Below the pieces are notes generated by a model that saw nothing but the letters and a program-made list of their open reading frames with translations, was not told the DNA's origin and searched no databases. A stretch of 64,000 nt of DNA from Bacillota bacterium (GTDB taxonomy: Bacteria; Bacillota; Clostridia; Lachnospirales; Lachnospiraceae): the NCBI GenBank assembly GCA_023408815.1, contig JAEYJO010000054.1, forward strand, positions 11,414 to 75,413. Reading direction: 5' to 3'. A program made the position numbers and the translations under genes. Positions 61,230 to 64,000 of the stretch are shown here, one piece after another; position 1 is the stretch's first letter; every line of letters begins with the position of its first letter.

Positions 61230-62192
61230 ATGAATGAAATCGATGTAATTATTCCTGTATATAAGCCGGATAAAACATTTTTTACGTTGATAGATAAGCT
61301 GGAGAAGCAGACGGTTCCAGTGGGAAAAATAATCATAATGAATACGGAGCAGAAATATTTTGACAGACTGGTATATGGAACTCCTTTTGTTGAAAAGTAC
61401 GGAAATGTACATGTGACTCATTTATCCAAAAAAGAATTTAATCATGGAGATACGAGAAACCGTGGTGTGAAAAAATCGCAGGCCCCCATCTTCGTTATGA
61501 TGACCCAGGATGCGCTTCCAGAGGATGAGCACCTGCTGGAGAATCTCATCCGACCCCTGGAAAAAGAGGGGACGGCGGTCTCTTATGCTAGGCAGCTGCC
61601 GGCAAAGGACTGCAATGAAATGGAGCGTTTTACCAGAGCCTTCAATTATCCGGAAACAAGTGTGGAAAAGTCCGCGGCGGATGTGGAGAGACTGGGGATA
61701 AAAGCCTATTTCTGCTCTAATGCGTGCGCCGCATATAGGAGGGACATCTTTGATTCTTTGGGTGGATTTGTCAGATATACAATTTTTAACGAGGATATGC
61801 TATATGCAGCAAAGGCGATAAAAGCGGGATACCGTGTGGCATATGCCGCGCAGGCAAGAGTGATTCACTCCCATAACTATACAGGCAGACAGCAGTTCCA
61901 CAGGAATTTCGACTTGGGGGTATCTCAGGCGCAGCATCCGGAGGTGTTCGAAGGGATAACTTCTGAAAAGGAGGGAATCGCTCTGGTTAAAAAAATGACC
62001 GGACATTTATGGCAGGAGGGCTATAGAAGCCAGATTCCGACGTTTTACTTTAACAGTGCATGCCGTTATGCCGGTTTTGCCCTTGGTAAGAATTACCGGA
62101 AGCTTCCGGTGAAGCTTATTTTAAGGTTTACGACGAACAAGGAATATTGGGAGCAGGAGAAGCGGATAAACTCCGGCAAAAATTTTAAATGA
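61230..62192 (+). CDS. Family 2 glycosyltransferase, rhamnosyltransferase-like
   Basis: Cytoplasmic protein of 320 aa. IDVIIPVYKPDKTF, the FNHGDTRNRGV motif typical of Wbb/RfbF-type rhamnosyltransferases, FVMMTQDALP (DxD-like region) and FNEDMLYAAKA are visible. ATG 61230 has GGGAGACGGAG just upstream; the open frame from 61182 would run through the preceding terminator. It lies outside the LCP transcript but is the natural end of the polysaccharide cluster. An inverted repeat TGATGAAAA / TTTTCATCA (62190-62198, 62221-62229) overlaps its stop codon and may end the transcript. Confidence 0.9.
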   Translation: MNEIDVIIPVYKPDKTFFTLIDKLEKQTVPVGKIIIMNTEQKYFDRLVYGTPFVEKYGNVHVTHLSKKEFNHGDTRNRGVKKSQAPIFVMMTQDALPEDEHLLENLIRPLEKEGTAVSYARQLPAKDCNEMERFTRAFNYPETSVEKSAADVERLGIKAYFCSNACAAYRRDIFDSLGGFVRYTIFNEDMLYAAKAIKAGYRVAYAAQARVIHSHNYTGRQQFHRNFDLGVSQAQHPEVFEGITSEKEGIALVKKMTGHLWQEGYRSQIPTFYFNSACRYAGFALGKNYRKLPVKLILRFTTNKEYWEQEKRINSGKNFK

Positions 62193-62229
62193 TGAAAAAA
62201 TCGTTAACAAAAAACGCATATTTTCATCA
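62190..62229. repeat. Inverted repeat between glycosyltransferase and protease genes
   Basis: Perfect 9-bp arms TGATGAAAA / TTTTCATCA separated by 22 bases, upstream of a TATACT (62252-62257) that may be the -10 of the protease gene. It could be an operator or a weak terminator. Confidence 0.5.
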
Positions 62230-62294
62230 CAAAAAGAACACAATTCCCGAATATACTGAGTTCAAAGATTAAGGAAAGGAAAGAGGGAATTGTT

Positions 62295-63839
62295 ATGTAT
62301 GAGAATAATTATCCGAATGATTACGAAAACAAAAATGTAGTTGATGGTACGGCAAGAGATGTTTCATCCGGCAACGGCAATTTCAGCGGACAGAGCACGG
62401 GCTATAATAATACAAATAATTCCGGTTATGGTAACGGCAGTTATCGTTATGGCAATAACTATAATTATATGGAGAACGCTTATCGTCAGGGAACCGGCGC
62501 AGGAGACGGCGGAAATCATCAGCCGGGGAAAGAGAAGAAAGAAAAGAAGGGCGGCGGCTATTTGAAAAAGACGGCAGCAGCCATAGGACTCGGATTATTT
62601 TTCGGAGTTTGTGCAGGACTCGGTTTCTTCGCGGTGGAATCCACCACGGGAGCGCTTACCAGATCCTCGGTAACAGCGGCATCAGAAACAGTAGAGTCAG
62701 CGAAAGATACTGCGAATGCCATTGCTGAGACGGCGAAAAGCATCGACACTACCGAGCCGGCGACAGCCATAGTTACCGATGTCAGCGATGTGGCAAAGAA
62801 TGTTATGCCGGCAATCGTTTCCATTAACAATACTTATACGGAGACGATGACTACCTTTTTTGGTCAGTCCATGCAGAGTGAAGCTACGGCAGCAGGGTCA
62901 GGAATTATTGTGGGCGAAAGCGATACGGAGCTTCTTATCGTATCCAACTATCATGTGGTAGAGGGCGCAGATACGCTGAAGGTACAGTTCGCCGACGAGT
63001 CGGAAGCGGAAGCTCAGATAAAAGGAACTGACGCAGATATGGACCTGGCGGTCATTGCAGTGCCTTTGGAAAGCCTTAGTGCGACCACAAGGGATGCCAT
63101 TGCAGTTGCAGCTCTTGGCGATTCCGACAGCCTTATTGTAGGAGAACCGGCAATAGCTATCGGTAATGCTTTGGGCTATGGCCAATCCGTAACGGTAGGT
63201 GTAATCAGTGCTGTGAACAGAGTTATCGATTTATCCAGTCCGAGTAGCAGCAGCTCTTCCGAGTCGGACACCACCTTTATACAGACCGATGCGGCTATCA
63301 ATCCGGGTAACTCAGGCGGAGCTCTGCTCAATCTGAAAGGCGAGGTAATCGGGATTAACTCTAATAAAATCGGTGGAGATGCAATAGAAGGCATGGGTTA
63401 TGCAATCCCCATTTCAGCCGCCAAACCGATTATTGAAGATTTGATGTTAAAAGAGACGAGAACAAAAGTAACGGAAGAAAATAAGGGTTATCTTGGGCTC
63501 TCTCCTCTTACTGTAGTGGATGAAATGGCACAGACTTACGGTATGCCTAAGGGCGTATATGTATCTCAGGTATATGAAGGAACTGCAGCAGAAGCGGCAG
63601 GGATCAAGAAAGGCAATATTATTACGGAATTCGACGGTAATAAAGTGACCACGGCGGAAGACCTCTTGAGTGTTATGGAATATTATTCCGCAGGCGATAC
63701 CATCGATGTAACGATTATGCAGGGCAGTCCCACCGGATGGGAAAGTAAGACAGTCACCGTAACGCTGGGTGAAAAGTATGCAGCCTATGATACAAATAGT
63801 AATGATACAAATAGTAATGATACAAGCGATAATGAATAA
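62295..63839 (+). CDS. HtrA/DegP-type membrane-anchored serine protease
   Basis: Protein of 514 aa. A Gly/Asn/Tyr-rich cytoplasmic tail of about 85 residues is followed by one membrane segment (about 92-113), a chymotrypsin-like protease domain with the triad His220 (SNYHVV), Asp250 (DMDLAV) and Ser340 (NPGNSGGAL), and one PDZ domain (about 405-495). The C-terminus has DTNSN repeats. HtrA enzymes clear misfolded exported proteins at the membrane surface; this layout is standard for Gram-positive HtrA. It is transcribed alone and ends at a strong terminator. A link to envelope stress from glycan export is plausible but not shown. Confidence 0.95.
   Translation: MYENNYPNDYENKNVVDGTARDVSSGNGNFSGQSTGYNNTNNSGYGNGSYRYGNNYNYMENAYRQGTGAGDGGNHQPGKEKKEKKGGGYLKKTAAAIGLGLFFGVCAGLGFFAVESTTGALTRSSVTAASETVESAKDTANAIAETAKSIDTTEPATAIVTDVSDVAKNVMPAIVSINNTYTETMTTFFGQSMQSEATAAGSGIIVGESDTELLIVSNYHVVEGADTLKVQFADESEAEAQIKGTDADMDLAVIAVPLESLSATTRDAIAVAALGDSDSLIVGEPAIAIGNALGYGQSVTVGVISAVNRVIDLSSPSSSSSSESDTTFIQTDAAINPGNSGGALLNLKGEVIGINSNKIGGDAIEGMGYAIPISAAKPIIEDLMLKETRTKVTEENKGYLGLSPLTVVDEMAQTYGMPKGVYVSQVYEGTAAEAAGIKKGNIITEFDGNKVTTAEDLLSVMEYYSAGDTIDVTIMQGSPTGWESKTVTVTLGEKYAAYDTNSNDTNSNDTSDNE
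63789..63825 (+). repeat. 15-bp tandem repeat in the protease 3' end
   Basis: Two and a half copies of GATACAAATAGTAAT encode the DTNSN repeats at the C-terminus. Copy number could vary by slippage without changing the frame. Confidence 0.8.
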
Positions 63840-63848
63840 ATAGTGGAT

Positions 63849-63877
63849 GAAGCGGTTATTTTTAAGATAACCGCTTC
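63849..63877 (+). terminator. Hairpin after the protease gene
   Basis: Perfect 11-bp stem GAAGCGGTTAT / ATAACCGCTTC with a seven-base loop but no T run; probably protects the transcript end or works with the next terminator. Confidence 0.6.
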
Positions 63878-63894
63878 AGACCGTAGACAAAGCG

Positions 63895-63926
63895 GAGTTA
63901 GGATGCAAATCCTAACTCTATTTTTC
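63895..63926 (+). terminator. Rho-independent terminator of the protease gene
   Basis: Perfect 10-bp stem GAGTTAGGAT / ATCCTAACTC with a GCAA loop, followed by TATTTTTC. The remaining bases to 64000 show no gene. Confidence 0.85.
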
Positions 63927-64000
63927 TTATCCATTGAGGGATTTTATATATTTGTGACCAGAAACCTGAATCAGTACCGTTCACGAGTCCTTTTCTTTCC

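Noticed and set aside
60204..62670. Shared STTGALT peptide in the LCP protein and the HtrA protein
   Set aside because: The codons differ and the peptide lies in unrelated structural contexts, so it is most likely coincidence.

Overview
The window looks like chromosome of a low-to-mid GC Gram-positive anaerobe of the Lachnospiraceae type (Clostridium cluster XIVa). This is inferred from AGGAGG-type ribosome sites, TTGACA/TATAAT promoters with extended -10 elements, GH25 and LCP cell-wall proteins, an ECF transporter and dispersed hairpin repeats. No tRNA, rRNA, CRISPR array, transposase, integrase or phage gene was seen. Almost everything concerns building, decorating and anchoring cell-surface glycopolymers.

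Region 1 (1-24393) is a surface-glycan decoration island. It begins with a WecG/TagA glycosyltransferase (cut by the window edge), a UDP-glucuronate-epimerase-like protein, a GtrA flippase-like protein and a flavoprotein. Many large polytopic GT-C-like proteins (3420, 4826, 6244, 17437, 18873, 20679; also 31386/32520 in region 2) are mixed with a polyprenyl-phosphate glycosyltransferase (16512), a radical SAM/SPASM protein (22291) and MBOAT/SGNH acyl-transfer genes. The most unusual part is 11067-16435: SGNH lipoprotein, FkbH-type HAD/GNAT protein, acyl carrier protein, VOC protein and MBOAT. In parts list this resembles the dlt D-alanylation machinery (DltA/C/B/D), with FkbH in place of DltA. 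I propose it acylates a surface polymer from a carrier-bound glyceryl-type group.

Region 2 (24438-37513) holds a second flavoprotein, then a Crp/Fnr-type regulator, a uridine-phosphorylase-like enzyme and a complete ECF transporter (S, T, A, A'), which reads as a nucleoside salvage unit. After a hairpin-rich gap come a membrane glycosyltransferase-like gene split by one in-frame TAA, a third MBOAT with its SGNH partner, an SGNH-like protein lacking the usual nucleophile, and a small zinc-ribbon protein.

Region 3 (37831-62192) is a coherent cell-wall polysaccharide operon series: two paralogous GH25 proteins around rmlB-rmlA, rmlC, a Wzm/Wzt-type ABC exporter with a C-terminal carbohydrate-binding-type extension, a WbdD-like methyltransferase/kinase-like protein, family 2 glycosyltransferases, phosphoglucomutase, a polyprenyl-phosphate sugar-1-phosphate transferase and an LCP ligase. 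Together they would make glucose-1-phosphate and dTDP-sugar, prime undecaprenyl phosphate, extend, possibly cap, export and attach a rhamnose-type polymer. rmlD is not in the window. A structured inverted repeat of about 220 bp lies between the methyltransferase gene and the glycosyltransferase genes. The window ends with an HtrA/DegP-type membrane serine protease and a strong terminator.
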